DNA of 64,000 bases, taken from contig CANRLR010000002.1 in assembly GCA_947631505.1 (NCBI GenBank), forward strand, positions 159,792 to 223,791, read 5' to 3'. Each line of letters starts with the position of its first letter. Within the stretch, counting starts at the first letter, position 1. The stretch is from an uncultured Lachnospiraceae bacterium. GTDB lineage: Bacteria; Bacillota; Clostridia; Lachnospirales; Lachnospiraceae. Below the pieces are notes generated by a model. The model worked only from the letters and a program-made list of their open reading frames with translations, was not told the DNA's origin and made no database searches. A program made the position numbers and the translations under genes. Of the stretch, positions 21,985 through 32,290 are shown in pieces.

Positions 21985-22895
21985 TCTATACAGTTACCTT
22001 TAATCCATCTTTAGATTATATCGTCCGGGTCGAGCATTTTAAACTGGGACAGGTAAACCGCACAAAGGAAGAAGTCATTTATGCCGGAGGAAAGGGAATC
22101 AATGTATCCATTGTCCTTAAAAATCTGGGATTTGACAGTACGGCTCTGGGATTTTTGGCCGGATTTACCGGAGAAGAGATTAAGAGGCTGATGAAAAAAC
22201 AGGGTATTCATGCAGATTTTATTGAAGTAGGGAGAGGAATTTCCCGAATTAATTTGAAACTCCGTTCCGATGAGGAGAGTGAAATCAATGGAACGGGACC
22301 GGCAATTGAAGAATCGGATATTGAAAAACTGTATGAAAAATTAAATCATTTACAGGATGGAGATATCTTAGTTCTCGCGGGAAGCATTCCCTCTATTATG
22401 CCAGAATCCATGTATCGTAACATAATGGAAAAGTTACAGCATAAAAAAATTGATATTGTGGTCGATGCAACCAATGACCTGCTGATGAATGTACTGGAAT
22501 ACGAGCCATTTCTCATTAAACCGAACAACCACGAGCTGGGCGAGATATTTAATGTGGAATTGAAAAAAAAGGAAGAAGTTGTTCCCTATGCCAAAAGATT
22601 ACAGGAAAAGGGCGCAAGAAATGTGCTGGTATCCATGGCGGGAGAGGGAGCGGTATTGCTGACAGAGCATGGTGAGGTGTATCAAAGTGAAGCACCAAAA
22701 GGAAAAGTAGTGAACTCTGTCGGTGCCGGAGACTCTATGGTAGCAGGCTTCTTAGCGGGCTTTTTGGAGACAGGAGATTACAAGGAGGCATTTAAAATGG
22801 GACTTTGCACCGGAAGTGCCAGTGCATTTTCCGAACGGCTTGCCACGAGAGAAGAAGTAGAGCAATTAAAAAGCAGACATTCATTTAACTTTTAA
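21981..22895 (+). CDS. fruK: 1-phosphofructokinase
   Basis: TFNPSLDYIVRVEHF, AGGKGINVSIVLKNLG, NSVGAGDSMVAGF. Confidence 0.95.
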   Translation: MIYTVTFNPSLDYIVRVEHFKLGQVNRTKEEVIYAGGKGINVSIVLKNLGFDSTALGFLAGFTGEEIKRLMKKQGIHADFIEVGRGISRINLKLRSDEESEINGTGPAIEESDIEKLYEKLNHLQDGDILVLAGSIPSIMPESMYRNIMEKLQHKKIDIVVDATNDLLMNVLEYEPFLIKPNNHELGEIFNVELKKKEEVVPYAKRLQEKGARNVLVSMAGEGAVLLTEHGEVYQSEAPKGKVVNSVGAGDSMVAGFLAGFLETGDYKEAFKMGLCTGSASAFSERLATREEVEQLKSRHSFNF

Positions 22896-22902
22896 AGGAG
22901 GT

Positions 22903-24960
22903 ATGAATATGAGAATCACAGATTTACTGGATAAGAAAAGTATTCAGTTAAACGGAAGTGCGTCAAGCAAAGAAGATGTACTGAACCAAATGATAGCCCT
23001 CATGTCAAAGGGTGGAAAAATCAAGGATGTAGAAACGTACCGGAAAGGAGTATTTGCCAGAGAAGAGGAAAGTACGACCGGAATCGGGGAAGGAATTGCT
23101 ATTCCTCATTGCAAGTCAGATGCTGTAATTAAGCCGGGGCTGGCAGCAATGATACTGCCGGAGGGAGTAGATTATGATTCCTTGGACGGCGAGCCGGCAA
23201 CTCTTATATTTCTCATTGCAGCACCGGATACCGAGGACAATGTACACTTGGATGTGCTCAGCAAATTGTCTGTGCTGTTAATGGACAGCGATTTTACTTC
23301 AAAGCTGAGAAAAGCAAAATCAGTCGATGAATTTATAAAGGTTATTGATGATGCGGAGCGGGCACAGGCAGCAGAGGAAGAGAGTACGGCCAGAACCAAT
23401 ACGGGGAATAAGCTGATTCTTGCCGTTACAGGATGCCCGACCGGAATTGCCCATACTTATATGGCTGCGGAGGCACTCGAAAAAAAGGCAGTAGAGCTCG
23501 GATACAATATCAAGGTAGAAACAAGGGGCTCTGGTGGTGCAAAGAACGTATTGACGGCAGATGAAATCAATCGGGCAGACGGTATCATTGTAGCAGCAGA
23601 TACGAAGGTTCCGATGGAACGCTTTCAGGGAAAACGTGTCGTTATTACAAAAGTGGCGGATGGCATTAATAAATCAGAAAAATTAATTCAAGATGCACTG
23701 AGTGGAACCGCACCTGTTTTTGAGGGAGGCGGGGAGACAGAGGAGAAGCAGAGTGAGGGAAAAGAATCCTTTGGACATTCCATATACACTCACTTGATGA
23801 ATGGAGTATCCCATATGCTGCCTTTCGTCATTGGCGGTGGTATTCTGACAGCGATTGCTTTCCTGATAGATACGTTGGCCGGCTATGGCTCTTCCGGTGG
23901 TGGAAACTTTGGTTCCTGTATTCCATTATCCGCATTGATTAAGTATATCGGCGGACTTGCCATGAATATGATGGTTCCGGTATTGGCGGGATATATTGCA
24001 TACTCCATTGCAGACCGTCCGGGACTTGCCGTAGGATTTGCCGGAGGACTTTTGGCGGCGAATGGAAATGCCATGATTGAAAATATGCCATTTGCAGGTA
24101 ATATGGATTCTTTGGGCGGTTTTTCCAGATTCCTCACGAATTTTGCCTTTGCCAGTGAGAGCGGTGGAAATACCGTGTCAGGATTTTTGGGCGGAATTGT
24201 AGCAGGATTTTTGGCCGGATATATTGTATTACTTTTGAAGAAACTGTGTGAGAAATTACCGGATGCTCTGGATGGCATTAAGCCGACGTTAATTTATCCA
24301 CTCGTTGGAATTTTTCTGGAAGGAATTTTGATGTGCATGATTTTCAATCCGTTGATCGGTCTGATCAATACGGGACTCAGCAATATGCTGACCGGTATCG
24401 CCGATGCGGGAATGATAACGGTGTTAGGTCTGATTCTGGGAGCAATGATGGCTATTGATATGGGCGGCCCGATTAACAAGGCTGCATATGTTTTCGGAAC
24501 GGGAATGCTGGCAACGGCAACTCAGCTGATGAACAACGGTGCTCAGGCATCCGATCCAGCTGTTCAGGCCTGTTATATCGCAATGGCATCCATTATGGTA
24601 GGTGGTATGGTGCCGCCAATTGGAATTGCTGTAGCATGTTACCTGTTCCCGAAAAAATTTACGAGGACAGAGAGGGGTTCTGCAGTATCCAATATTGTCA
24701 TGGGATGTTCCTTTATTACGGAAGGTGCGATTCCGTTTGCAGCCTCGGATCCGATTCATGTGATTCCTTGTACGATGGTAGGAGCCGGTGTGGCCGGATT
24801 TTTATCCGCGCTCTTTGGTTGTACGCTGATGGCACCGCATGGTGGAATTTTCGTATTTGCGACAGTAGGGCAGCCGTTCTTATACATTTTGGCATGGCTG
24901 ATCGGTTCGGCAGTAACTGCCATTATGCTGGGATTTATTAAGAAAAGAGCAGAATCATAA
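22903..24960 (+). CDS. fruA: PTS fructose transporter subunit IIABC
   Basis: EIIA (GIGEGIAIPHCKSD), EIIB (AVTGCPTGIAHTYMAAEAL), EIIC membrane domain. Confidence 0.95.
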   Translation: MNMRITDLLDKKSIQLNGSASSKEDVLNQMIALMSKGGKIKDVETYRKGVFAREEESTTGIGEGIAIPHCKSDAVIKPGLAAMILPEGVDYDSLDGEPATLIFLIAAPDTEDNVHLDVLSKLSVLLMDSDFTSKLRKAKSVDEFIKVIDDAERAQAAEEESTARTNTGNKLILAVTGCPTGIAHTYMAAEALEKKAVELGYNIKVETRGSGGAKNVLTADEINRADGIIVAADTKVPMERFQGKRVVITKVADGINKSEKLIQDALSGTAPVFEGGGETEEKQSEGKESFGHSIYTHLMNGVSHMLPFVIGGGILTAIAFLIDTLAGYGSSGGGNFGSCIPLSALIKYIGGLAMNMMVPVLAGYIAYSIADRPGLAVGFAGGLLAANGNAMIENMPFAGNMDSLGGFSRFLTNFAFASESGGNTVSGFLGGIVAGFLAGYIVLLLKKLCEKLPDALDGIKPTLIYPLVGIFLEGILMCMIFNPLIGLINTGLSNMLTGIADAGMITVLGLILGAMMAIDMGGPINKAAYVFGTGMLATATQLMNNGAQASDPAVQACYIAMASIMVGGMVPPIGIAVACYLFPKKFTRTERGSAVSNIVMGCSFITEGAIPFAASDPIHVIPCTMVGAGVAGFLSALFGCTLMAPHGGIFVFATVGQPFLYILAWLIGSAVTAIMLGFIKKRAES

Positions 24961-24987
24961 TATTTAATTTGAAAGGAGATCAGAACA

Positions 24988-25245
24988 ATGAAAGAATTTA
25001 ATTATGTAATTACCGATGAGCAGGGGATTCACGCAAGACCGGCAGGAATGTTTGTCAAAGAGGCAGCCGCTTTTCAATGCAGTGTAACAATCAGTAAGGA
25101 TGGCAAAGAGGTAGATGCTAAAAGAATCCTTGGTGTTATGGGACTTGGTGTCAAGAAAGGACAGGAGATCGTTTTGAAAACGGATGGTGCGGACGAAGAA
25201 GCGGCAATGGAGAAATTAAGCACATTTTTAAAAGAAAATCTGTAA
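24988..25245 (+). CDS. HPr-like phosphocarrier protein (His15 present, Arg at position 46)
   Basis: EQGIHARPAG active site; AKRILGVMGLGVKKG where typical HPr has a Ser46 motif. Confidence 0.93.
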   Translation: MKEFNYVITDEQGIHARPAGMFVKEAAAFQCSVTISKDGKEVDAKRILGVMGLGVKKGQEIVLKTDGADEEAAMEKLSTFLKENL

Positions 25246-25273
25246 AGAATCGTGCGGTAAGGAGTGAGTGCAG

Positions 25274-26893
25274 ATGAAGGTATTGGAGGGAAAAAGTGTC
25301 TTTGGCGGAATTGCCATTGGTAGAATCTCCTTTTTTGACCGGGGAGAGAGTCAGGTAGTACGCAGGCATATTGAAGATTCGCAGGCAGAATTGACAAGAT
25401 TTGAAGAGGCAAGGGAACAGGCAAAGACAGAGCTGCAGGGCTTATATGAGAAAGCCCTGCAGGAGGTGGGCGAAGCAAGTGCGATGATTTTTGAAGTGCA
25501 TCAGATGATGTTGGATGACTTAGACTATGTGGAATCAGTTACCAATATGATTGAGACACAAAAAATCAATGCGGAGTTTGCCGTGGCACATACCGGGGAT
25601 AATTTCTCGCAGATATTTTCTTCCATGGAAGATGATTATATGAAAGAGCGTGCCGCTGATGTAAAAGATATTTCCAACCGGATTATTCGGATTTTACAAG
25701 GCAGGGAAACCGGAGGATTGGATAGCGGGGAACCAGTTATTTTGGCGGCAGAGGATCTGGCACCAAGTGAGACGGTACAGTTGGATAAAAGCAAGGTATT
25801 ATCCTTTGTGACCCACCTTGGTTCTACCAATTCGCACACGGCGATATTGGCAAGAACGATGAATATTCCGGCTTTAATCGGTGTGGATCTGGACAAATCC
25901 ATGGAAGGGAAAATGGCGGTTGTAGATGGTTTTGCCGGAAAGCTTTATGTGGAACCGGAAGAGGATATTTTGTCCGATTACAGAGAGAAAAAAGCAAAAG
26001 AAGATAAGAAAAGGGAGCTTCTTCAGAACCTGAAGGGAAAAGAAAATATAACAAAAGACGGTAAAAAAATAAACCTATATGCGAATATCGGAGGAGTGGG
26101 AGATATTGCCAGTGTTCTGGCAAATGATGCCGGAGGAATCGGATTGTTCCGAAGTGAATTTTTATACTTGGAATCCGACACATATCCGACGGAAGAAGAG
26201 CAGTTCAAGGCGTATAAAACCGTGGCGGAGACAATGGCCGGCAAGAAGGTCATTATCCGTACGTTAGATATCGGAGCAGATAAACAGGTGGATTACTTTC
26301 AAATGGAAAAGGAAGAAAATCCTGCCATGGGATATCGTGCTATCCGCATTTGCCTTGACCGGGTCGAAATCTTTAAAACACAGCTCCGTGCCATTTACCG
26401 TGCCAGCTATTACGGCAGTATCGGCATTATGTTTCCAATGATTATTTCCGTCAATGAAGTGAAAAGAATCAAAGAAATTGTAGAGGAAGTAAAGGCGGAG
26501 CTGGATGAACAGGGAATTTTGTACGGTGAAGTAGAACTGGGAATTATGATTGAGACACCGGCAGCAGCCCTGATCAGCGATCTGCTTGCCAAAGAGGTGG
26601 ATTTCTTTAGTATCGGAACGAATGATTTGACCCAGTATACTTTGGCAATTGACAGGCAGAATCCCAAACTGGATTCCATTTATGATTCCCACCACGAGGC
26701 GATACTCCGTCTGTTACAGATGGTTGTAGATAACGGTCATAAAGAAAATTGCTGGGTAGGAATCTGCGGTGAACTGGGAGCAGACACTACCCTGACTGAA
26801 ACTTTCTTAAAGATGGGATTTGATGAGCTGTCAGTCACACCATCTATGGTACTGCCGGTAAGAGAACAGATTCGGAACGTCATTTTATCTTGA
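25274..26893 (+). CDS. ptsI: Phosphoenolpyruvate-protein phosphotransferase (EI)
   Basis: LGSTNSHTAILARTMNIPAL, FRSEFLYL, SIGTNDLTQYTLAIDR. Confidence 0.95.
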   Translation: MKVLEGKSVFGGIAIGRISFFDRGESQVVRRHIEDSQAELTRFEEAREQAKTELQGLYEKALQEVGEASAMIFEVHQMMLDDLDYVESVTNMIETQKINAEFAVAHTGDNFSQIFSSMEDDYMKERAADVKDISNRIIRILQGRETGGLDSGEPVILAAEDLAPSETVQLDKSKVLSFVTHLGSTNSHTAILARTMNIPALIGVDLDKSMEGKMAVVDGFAGKLYVEPEEDILSDYREKKAKEDKKRELLQNLKGKENITKDGKKINLYANIGGVGDIASVLANDAGGIGLFRSEFLYLESDTYPTEEEQFKAYKTVAETMAGKKVIIRTLDIGADKQVDYFQMEKEENPAMGYRAIRICLDRVEIFKTQLRAIYRASYYGSIGIMFPMIISVNEVKRIKEIVEEVKAELDEQGILYGEVELGIMIETPAAALISDLLAKEVDFFSIGTNDLTQYTLAIDRQNPKLDSIYDSHHEAILRLLQMVVDNGHKENCWVGICGELGADTTLTETFLKMGFDELSVTPSMVLPVREQIRNVILS

Positions 26894-28865
26894 TTGGCTG
26901 CACATAAAAAGTTAACGTGCGGTTCTCGAATTTCACTTTCAGTTTAATGGGTTTTTTTCGATATTTTTTTACGGAAATTTTTCCTTTTCTGCTAATCGTG
27001 ACATACTTCTTTCCCCCCGAGGAGTATGTCACTTTGTATTTGGCAGGTTTTTTTTGTATTTTTAGCGAAACTTTTTTCCCTTTTCTGATTTTTATTGTCT
27101 GATTGTTCCTGATTTTCTTTTTCCCTTTTTTTACGGTTAATGAAGTCTTTTTTAAATTAGTATCTGCTGTTTTTATTGTAGTCTTTTTGGCGGTAAAGTC
27201 TGATGAAAGCATAAATGCACTTCCATACAAAGTCTTGTCTAACAAGGTGGAAAAGCCGACGGGCAATACGTCGGTCGTGCCGGCGGCGTATCCGTAATAG
27301 CTGAGAGGATCCTTTGATTTTTTATAATATTTTTCTATTTTCTGGGCACCTTTATCCGTCTTTGTCTTCGCAAAGGATTTTTGAAAAGAAGATAATGCTT
27401 TCAGTAATTTGTTGTAGCTGCTCTTTGTGTAATTTACTTTCTTTTTTGCTTCAATGGAGGTCAAAAAAGAGAGTGGGTCTGTCTTCGGCTTCGTTTTCTC
27501 AATGGTCAGTGGGTCGGCGTATGGTTTCCCGGTGTAATCATAGGTCTGCAACGATAAGGTGTTCGGTCTGACCTGAAGAATGGAATAAGTCGGCACAGTA
27601 TTGTTTGAACGCTCGGCAATGTAATATTGTTCCGGTGACGCCAGCCCGTACATTTTACAGCCGCTTGCCGTTCCGAGGGAAACATAGGTCGTTCCCAGAG
27701 GATTTTTCTGGACAGTATTGCAGTCGATAAAAGCGGTTCCGTTCAAAAGGGAATAAGACCGGCTGTAGGAGTGGTCATGACCGGATAAGACAAGGTCAAT
27801 TTGGAATTCATCCATCAGGGGGGCCAGAATTATTCTCAAATTGGCAGAGGTGCGGTTGGAGTGAGTGGCACCGGAGCCGTATATGTCATGATGCATCATC
27901 ACAATGCGCCATGCGGCATCCGGGTTTTCGGTAACCGCCTGTTTCATTAGCGTGCGATGAGATGAGACGGCACGGCTGTTACTGTTCAATACGATAAATA
28001 GGGCATTTCCATATCGAAAATAGTAGTCGCAGCCCGCTGGAGTGGCACCATAATTACCATCGCGGTTGGGATTATTGAAATGTTCGCTGTAATCGCTTAC
28101 TTTTGTATCGTGATTCCCTATCGTGGCGGCAAGAGGGAGGTGCCGGAGAAGGTCCGGTGCAAGAAAACCGGCATATTCATATTCTCTTTGGAGTGTATCT
28201 TCGTTTGTCTTTTCGTTGATCTGGTCACCCGCAGATAGAAGAAGAGCAGCGTCAGGAGCGGTTTTTTCTGCCTGAATCAGCGTACGATTCCAGTTATAGG
28301 CATCCACATCCATAGAGCCGGAGGCACCGATTTGGGCATCGGATATGACGAGTGCCTCAAATTCTTCTGTGTTTTTCGTCTGATAGGTATAGCATTTCGA
28401 CCAATTGACGGAAGGGGCGTAATAGTCATCGGTGATGCGGTAATAATAAGTTTTATTCTCCTCGAAAAGACCGGAAACACTTACTTGATCCGATGACGTG
28501 TAAGAATGTATTCCGTTTGTCCGGTTTATAGCTGTTCCTGTTCCCAAAACGACATGAGAATGTTGAAAGTCAGGGGCGGTACTGAGAAGAACTGCCGGAG
28601 TTCCGGAAACTTCAGCATACCATGAGAAATTAAGGTCAGCGGGAGTGTCACCCGGTGTCAGGACGACATCTCCGGTATGTGTACTTCCTGTTGCTGACCA
28701 GCTGTTTTGCCAGCGTATAAAATCCGAATCCGATATGGTCCTGTCAAGCAGGGAGGATTCGCCCGTTATGGGGATTTCTCCGTAGGCATAGCTGTAAGAA
28801 GATGTACTGAAGAAAAGAAGAAGTGTTGTTGTGATGGCAGTTATATTTTGAAAAATTCGATTCAT
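26880..28865 (-). CDS. Secreted purple-acid-phosphatase-like metallophosphoesterase with C-terminal Lys-rich beta domain
   Basis: Signal peptide MNRIFQNITAITTTLLLFFSTSSYSYAYG; SDAQIG, GDQIN, GNHDT, GHDHSYSRSY metallophosphatase motifs. Confidence 0.9.
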   Translation of the reverse strand: MNRIFQNITAITTTLLLFFSTSSYSYAYGEIPITGESSLLDRTISDSDFIRWQNSWSATGSTHTGDVVLTPGDTPADLNFSWYAEVSGTPAVLLSTAPDFQHSHVVLGTGTAINRTNGIHSYTSSDQVSVSGLFEENKTYYYRITDDYYAPSVNWSKCYTYQTKNTEEFEALVISDAQIGASGSMDVDAYNWNRTLIQAEKTAPDAALLLSAGDQINEKTNEDTLQREYEYAGFLAPDLLRHLPLAATIGNHDTKVSDYSEHFNNPNRDGNYGATPAGCDYYFRYGNALFIVLNSNSRAVSSHRTLMKQAVTENPDAAWRIVMMHHDIYGSGATHSNRTSANLRIILAPLMDEFQIDLVLSGHDHSYSRSYSLLNGTAFIDCNTVQKNPLGTTYVSLGTASGCKMYGLASPEQYYIAERSNNTVPTYSILQVRPNTLSLQTYDYTGKPYADPLTIEKTKPKTDPLSFLTSIEAKKKVNYTKSSYNKLLKALSSFQKSFAKTKTDKGAQKIEKYYKKSKDPLSYYGYAAGTTDVLPVGFSTLLDKTLYGSAFMLSSDFTAKKTTIKTADTNLKKTSLTVKKGKKKIRNNQTIKIRKGKKVSLKIQKKPAKYKVTYSSGGKKYVTISRKGKISVKKYRKKPIKLKVKFENRTLTFYVQPIKIK

Positions 28866-28973
28866 AAAACCTCCTAAATCTTGCCTCATTCTCTGTACCT
28901 GCATACTTTTTGAAGGAGTATATCGCAGAACAATTGTTGAATCAACAAAGCGTATTACTGAAATTTTTGTTTC

Positions 28974-29486
28974 CTATAATTGCTTCTCTATAACAATTAT
29001 AGATTCTTCATTTTCTCCAATCATTTCCACAGATATCTTGTTAACCATTGTTGTAAATGTCTCATCCATATTCTTTAATTTATTATACGCTATATTTAAC
29101 GCATCTACAGTTTGTAGCTTTCCTATCGTTATATGTGGCTTATATCCAAGTCCTGAATCAAACTGCTTAAATTCATTTTTATATAAGATTTCATGAATAG
29201 CACATATATCATCTACACCCTTTTTAACATCTAAAAATAGATAATTTCCAAACTTATCTTCCTGTTTACTAATTCCGTTTAATACAATTTCAAAAGGCTT
29301 AACATTCTGTAATCGTCCATTTAAAATACTTTTGATTTCCTCATTACTCATATCATTCTCAAACGGAAAAACTAGCGTAATATGCGGTCGAACCAATTGA
29401 GCTAATGGGTCATATTGGGTTCGTATATTATCTATAACTTCCATATTTTCAAACTTTGGAAATATCATTATTGTTCGTATACTCAT
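28974..29486 (-). CDS. 2'-5' RNA ligase / 2H phosphoesterase family protein
   Basis: Two HxT motifs: RPHITLVFPF and KPHITIGKL. Confidence 0.85.
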   Translation of the reverse strand: MSIRTIMIFPKFENMEVIDNIRTQYDPLAQLVRPHITLVFPFENDMSNEEIKSILNGRLQNVKPFEIVLNGISKQEDKFGNYLFLDVKKGVDDICAIHEILYKNEFKQFDSGLGYKPHITIGKLQTVDALNIAYNKLKNMDETFTTMVNKISVEMIGENEESIIVIEKQL

Positions 29487-29580
29487 GTCTACCTCTTCAT
29501 CAAATTCATATTTCACTTCCTATTATACCACGCACATCTCTTACATTCCACTTATATTTTTATTGCCAGATACGGGACCG

Positions 29581-29603
29581 GGGTCAAAAGATATTTTGCT
29601 CCC
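29581..29603. repeat. Short palindromic intergenic repeat related to that at 7435
   Basis: GGGTCAAAAGATATTTTGCTCCC. Confidence 0.55.
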
Positions 29604-29728
29604 AAGATAGAAAATCGAGGATGAGATGGAAAAAGTATTGTTTTTTTGTCTGATTTTCGGTACAATAATAATGTCCGTTTTAAAAATGAATAATTTGAGA
29701 TGGGAAAATTGTAGTGGAGGGAAAAGGG

Positions 29729-30124
29729 ATGCCGGAAAAAATATTACTGTTTCACGCAGAACAAATGACAATACAGAAAATACGGAAACTGGCAGAAAAT
29801 AAGAAAATTCGTACGATTTGTGTTGCTCCGGAGGAATACCATAGATCTCTCGGTGATCTGGCAGGAATTCCCAGCAGGGCGGTACCGGGAGAAAATGAAA
29901 TCTTACCGGATACAAGTTTAATGGTGTTTTGTAATATCAGCGAAAAACATCTTAACAAATTATTATTTGAATTCCGCACAAAAGGAATTTCCATCGATTA
30001 TAAAGCGGTGCTTACGGAAACAAACCGGTACTGGACGGTCGGACGGCTGTATCCGGAACTTGTCAGGGAACGCAAAAAGTATAAGGAAAATGAATCGGGT
30101 ATGAATGTGAGCAAAAAAGAGTAA
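29729..30124 (+). CDS. DUF3783-type small protein
   Basis: MPEKILLFHAEQMTIQKIRKLAEN...TNRYWTVGRLYPELVRER. Confidence 0.65.
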   Translation: MPEKILLFHAEQMTIQKIRKLAENKKIRTICVAPEEYHRSLGDLAGIPSRAVPGENEILPDTSLMVFCNISEKHLNKLLFEFRTKGISIDYKAVLTETNRYWTVGRLYPELVRERKKYKENESGMNVSKKE

Positions 30125-30160
30125 TGGTCTTTTTTGAAAAGACCGGAAAGAGGTATAAAA

Positions 30161-31546
30161 ATGAGTGATAAGAAAAACATTCCTTACAAAATTTATCTAG
30201 AGGAGAGTGAACTGCCAAAACAGTGGTACAATGTTCGTGCCGATATGAAAAATAAACCGGCACCGTTATTGAATCCGGCAACAGGGAAACCGGTAACCTT
30301 GGAAGAGTTAAGCGGAATTTTCTGTGAGGAACTGGCAAAGCAGGAATTGGATGACACCAATGCTTATATTGATATTCCGGAGGAAATACATACATTTTAT
30401 AAAATGTATCGTCCGGCACCTTTGGTGCGTGCTTATTATTTAGAAAAGTATCTGGATACTCCAGCTAAAATTTATTACAAATTTGAGGGAAATAATACAT
30501 CGGGAAGCCACAAATTAAACTCTGCGATTGCTCAGGCTTATTATGCAAAAGAGCAGGGCTTAAAGGGCGTGACAACAGAGACAGGAGCCGGACAGTGGGG
30601 AACTGCCCTGTCCATGGCCTGTTCTTTCTTTGATCTGGACTGTCAGGTCTATATGGTAAAGGTTTCGTATGAGCAGAAGCCGTTCCGCCGTGAAGTGATG
30701 CGTACTTATGGTGCGAATGTGACACCTTCTCCTTCGGACACAACTGAGGTCGGAAGAAAAATTCTGGCAGAATTTCCGGGAACGAACGGCAGTCTTGGCT
30801 GTGCGATTTCGGAGGCCGTTGAAGCAGCTGTGAGTCAGGAGGGATACCGCTATGTACTTGGTTCGGTATTATCTCAGGTATTACTTCATCAGTCGGTGAT
30901 TGGTCTGGAGGCAAAGGCAGCACTGGAAAAATATAATGAGAAAGCAGATATTATAATCGGCTGTGCAGGGGGAGGCTCAAATCTGGGAGGTCTTATTTCT
31001 CCATTTATGGGTGAGAAGCTCCGTGGTGAGGCCGATTACCGGATTATTGCAGTAGAGCCGTCTTCTTGTCCGAGCCTGACAAGGGGAACCTATGCTTATG
31101 ATTTCTGTGATACGGGAGCGATTTGCCCATTAGCGAAAATGTATACTCTTGGAAGCAGTTTTATGCCGGCACCGAATCATGCGGGAGGACTTCGTTATCA
31201 TGGTATGAGTTCCGTACTTTCCCAGTTATATGATGATAGATTAATGGAAGCCACGAGTGTAACACAGACAGAGGTATTTGAGGCTGCGGAGAAATTTGCC
31301 CGTGTTGAGGGAATTCTTCCGGCTCCGGAGAGCAGCCATGCGATTAAGGTCGCTATGGATGAAGCGTTGAAATGCAAAGAAACAGGTGAGGAAAAGACAA
31401 TTCTCTTTGGTCTTACCGGAACCGGTTATTTTGATATGTACGCGTATGAGAAGTTTCATGATGGAAAAATGGAAAATTACACCCTGAGTGATGAGGAAAT
31501 TGCAGCAAGTATTGCGAAATTACCGAAAGTACCGGGGCTGGAATAA
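30161..31546 (+). CDS. TrpB-like PLP-dependent enzyme (TrpB2 type)
   Basis: EGNNTSGSHKLNSAIAQAYYAKEQG with PLP lysine, GCAGGGSNLGG phosphate loop; N-terminal extension typical of TrpB2. Confidence 0.9.
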   Translation: MSDKKNIPYKIYLEESELPKQWYNVRADMKNKPAPLLNPATGKPVTLEELSGIFCEELAKQELDDTNAYIDIPEEIHTFYKMYRPAPLVRAYYLEKYLDTPAKIYYKFEGNNTSGSHKLNSAIAQAYYAKEQGLKGVTTETGAGQWGTALSMACSFFDLDCQVYMVKVSYEQKPFRREVMRTYGANVTPSPSDTTEVGRKILAEFPGTNGSLGCAISEAVEAAVSQEGYRYVLGSVLSQVLLHQSVIGLEAKAALEKYNEKADIIIGCAGGGSNLGGLISPFMGEKLRGEADYRIIAVEPSSCPSLTRGTYAYDFCDTGAICPLAKMYTLGSSFMPAPNHAGGLRYHGMSSVLSQLYDDRLMEATSVTQTEVFEAAEKFARVEGILPAPESSHAIKVAMDEALKCKETGEEKTILFGLTGTGYFDMYAYEKFHDGKMENYTLSDEEIAASIAKLPKVPGLE

Positions 31547-31563
31547 AGGAGGAAAATTCAATT

Positions 31564-32277
31564 ATGCAAATGATTTCTATGGAAAACGAACTGAAAAATA
31601 ATGCCTATCCGGGCAGAGGAATTGTAATCGGAAAAACACCGGATGGGAAAAAAGCAGTGACCGCATATTTTATTATGGGACGCAGCGAGAATAGCCGGAA
31701 CCGTATCTTTGTAGAAGAAGGAGAGGGAATCCGGACACAGGCATTTGATGAGTCCAAATTGAGTGACCCAAGTCTGATTATTTATGCACCTGTCCGTGTC
31801 CTTGGCAATAAAACAATTGTAACAAATGGTGACCAGACAGATACGATTTATGAATTAATGGATAAGCAGCAGACGTTTGAGCAGGCACTCCGAACAAGAG
31901 AATTTGAGCCGGATGGTCCTAATTATACGCCAAGAATTTCGGGTATTATGCATGTGGAAAAGGGAGAGTACAACTATGCCATGTCGATTTTAAAGAGCAA
32001 CAATGGCAATCCGGATTCCTGCAATCGTTACACTTTTGCTTATAGCAATCCGGCAGCGGGAGAAGGTCACTTCATTCATACTTATATGTGCGATGGAAAT
32101 CCACTGCCAAGCTTTGAGGGTGAGCCAAAATCAGTCCAGATCATGGATGATATGGATGCCTTTACGGATATGCTCTGGAATAGCTTGAATGAGGAAAATA
32201 AAGTATCCTTATTTGTGCGTTATATTGATATTGAAACCGGTGAATATACTTCTAAGATTGTGAACAAAAACCAGTAA
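31564..32277 (+). CDS. IMP cyclohydrolase, PurO-like
   Basis: [37 protein letters not shown]; adjacent to AICAR transformylase. Confidence 0.85.
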   Translation: MQMISMENELKNNAYPGRGIVIGKTPDGKKAVTAYFIMGRSENSRNRIFVEEGEGIRTQAFDESKLSDPSLIIYAPVRVLGNKTIVTNGDQTDTIYELMDKQQTFEQALRTREFEPDGPNYTPRISGIMHVEKGEYNYAMSILKSNNGNPDSCNRYTFAYSNPAAGEGHFIHTYMCDGNPLPSFEGEPKSVQIMDDMDAFTDMLWNSLNEENKVSLFVRYIDIETGEYTSKIVNKNQ

Positions 32278-32290
32278 GGAGGAAATCAAA

